Source: Treponema sp. (GTDB lineage: Bacteria; Spirochaetota; Spirochaetia; Treponematales; Treponemataceae). From it: 6,132 bases of DNA. Where the stretch lies: positions 1-6,132 of the forward strand of contig JAILNT010000374.1 in NCBI GenBank assembly GCA_024691265.1, given 5' to 3'. The number at the start of each line of letters is the position of its first letter. The first letter of the stretch is position 1. Below are positions 5,565 to 6,132 of this stretch, piece by piece. The notes beneath the pieces are model-generated. The model did no database searches, was not told where the DNA came from, and saw only the letters and a list, made by a program, of their open reading frames with translations. Position numbers and translations under genes: made by a program.

Positions 5565-5660
5565 AAGATAAAAACGCTAAACCCGCAATCCTCTTTATAT
5601 AGTGATGTTATTAATACTATTTCTTTCTATAAATTTTATATGTGTAAATTAGGAAACTGA
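5547..5660 (+). CDS. Putative 37-residue leader peptide upstream of carB
   Basis: An ATG at 5547, in the left arm of the palindrome, opens a 37-codon frame ending at TGA 5658-5660. The product begins MKWLTKKIKTLNPQ and ends ISFYKFYMCKLGN. It is basic, has no arginine codon and no run of a single amino acid, so a histidine- or arginine-type stalling peptide is unlikely. The stop codon lies inside the left arm of the carB terminator, so a terminating ribosome would cover that arm. The second half is T-rich, which could slow RNA polymerase when UTP is scarce. There is no Shine-Dalgarno and the start would be only about 3-5 nt from the mRNA 5' end, so translation would have to be of the leaderless type. 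Codon evidence is slight and the ORF could be chance; its position is the main argument. Confidence 0.45.
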   Translation: MKWLTKKIKTLNPQSSLYSDVINTISFYKFYMCKLGN

Positions 5661-5689
5661 ATTCGTTTGTTCGAGTTCAGTTTTTTTTT
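5654..5689 (+). terminator. Intrinsic terminator in the carB leader (candidate attenuator)
   Basis: Bases 5654-5665 pair with 5672-5683 in a 12-bp stem (one G-U) around the 6-nt loop TTTGTT. Nine T's (5681-5689) follow, six of them beyond the stem. It lies about 110 nt after the carB start site and 20 bp before the carB ATG. Because carB has no other evident promoter, its transcripts must read through this terminator, which makes it an attenuator candidate. No PyrR-type binding loop or convincing antiterminator stem was seen. Confidence 0.88.
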
Positions 5690-5708
5690 AAATATAGGAG
5701 TTGCATAA

Positions 5709-6132
5709 ATGCCTTTAAATCCAAGTATTCATAAGGTAATGGTTATTGGTTCCGGTCCAATTATTATTGGACAGGCTGCAGAATTCGACTACGCAGGCAG
5801 TCAGGCTTGTAAAGCTCTGAAAGAACAAGGTCTTGAAGTTGTCCTTGTAAACTCTAACCCGGCAACTTTAATGACTGACCATACAATGGCAGATCAGATT
5901 TATATTGAACCTCTTATTCCAGAGACGATAGAACGTATAATTGAAAAAGAAAAGCCAGATAGTATTTTGTCATCTCTTGGAGGACAGACAGGTCTTACTC
6001 TTTGTATGGAGCTTGCAAAATCTGGTTTTCTTGAAAGTCATAATGTAAAACTTTTAGGTGCAAAGCCTGAAACAATTGATAAGGCTGAAGACCGTCAGAT
6101 GTTCAAGGACACAATGGAAGCTATAGGAGAAC
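5709..6132 (+). CDS. carB: Carbamoyl-phosphate synthase, large (synthetase) subunit, N-terminal part (3' end outside window)
   Basis: The frame from ATG 5709 stays open to the window end, giving 141 complete codons of a protein that is about 1070 residues in the family. CarB uses two ATP, bicarbonate and ammonia from CarA to make carbamoyl phosphate. The visible part is the pre-ATP-grasp domain: VMVIGSGPIIIGQAAEFDYA (about residues 10-29), NSNPATLMTD, and LSSLGGQTGLTLCMEL. AEDRQMFKDTMEAIGE begins the first ATP-grasp domain. TAGGAG (5695-5700) lies 8 nt before ATG 5709 and fixes the start. The truncation is only the window edge. The gene is separated from carA by hcp, the MATE exporter and the marR-type gene, and is read from its own promoter through a leader terminator. 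Identity is certain. Confidence 0.97.
   Translation, partial: MPLNPSIHKVMVIGSGPIIIGQAAEFDYAGSQACKALKEQGLEVVLVNSNPATLMTDHTMADQIYIEPLIPETIERIIEKEKPDSILSSLGGQTGLTLCMELAKSGFLESHNVKLLGAKPETIDKAEDRQMFKDTMEAIGE

Noticed and set aside
5542..5690. PyrR-binding attenuator or an arginine-sensing leader peptide at carB
   Set aside because: I see no PyrR-type conserved loop or antiterminator stem, and the leader ORF contains no arginine codon.
1..6132. Mobile element, CRISPR array, tRNA or rRNA, prophage or defence genes
   Set aside because: No transposase, direct-repeat array, cloverleaf or att-like duplication was seen; all gene-sized frames are explained by the genes listed.

Overview
This is a low-GC, AT-rich bacterial chromosome segment, probably from a strict or facultative anaerobe. 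A class I hybrid cluster protein, a Crp/Fnr regulator of the kind found in fermentative anaerobes, and the codon usage fit a Treponema-like spirochaete or a clostridium. The sequence alone does not settle which.

Layout, left to right. Bases 2-388 (+) are the C-terminal part of a Crp/Fnr-family regulator, cut by the window edge. Bases 490-1812 (+) are carA, the glutaminase subunit of carbamoyl-phosphate synthase, with its own promoter. A bidirectional terminator at 1837-1885 separates it from a leftward block: hcp (1915-3498), a MATE exporter (3601-4929) and a MarR-type repressor (4954-5400). The last two form a marR-MATE operon with the same gene order as staphylococcal mepR-mepA. Bases 5709-6132 (+) are the start of carB, the synthetase subunit, running off the window.

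How the genes work together. CarA and CarB are subunits of one enzyme, yet their genes are about 3.9 kb apart with three opposite-strand genes between them. They seem to be tied together by DNA signals. Each has a -10 hexamer followed, at exactly the same distance, by the same interrupted palindrome, CTTTAGTA-N10-TACTAAA. This looks like one repressor controlling two separate promoters. carB has a second layer: between its promoter and its start codon lie a 37-codon leader ORF, a T-rich tract and a strong intrinsic terminator. The stop codon of the leader ORF falls inside the terminator stem. This is the arrangement expected for pyrBI-style, translation-coupled attenuation.

Other regulatory sites. 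hcp has a 14-bp Crp/Fnr-type palindrome (GTTGT-N4-ACAAC) centred exactly 41.5 bp upstream of the start site predicted from its -10 hexamer. The regulator at the left edge is a candidate to bind it. The marR promoter carries two palindromes 22 bp apart, one between -35 and -10 and one over the start site and ribosome binding site, as expected for autorepression. No mobile elements, CRISPR arrays, tRNA or rRNA genes were seen.
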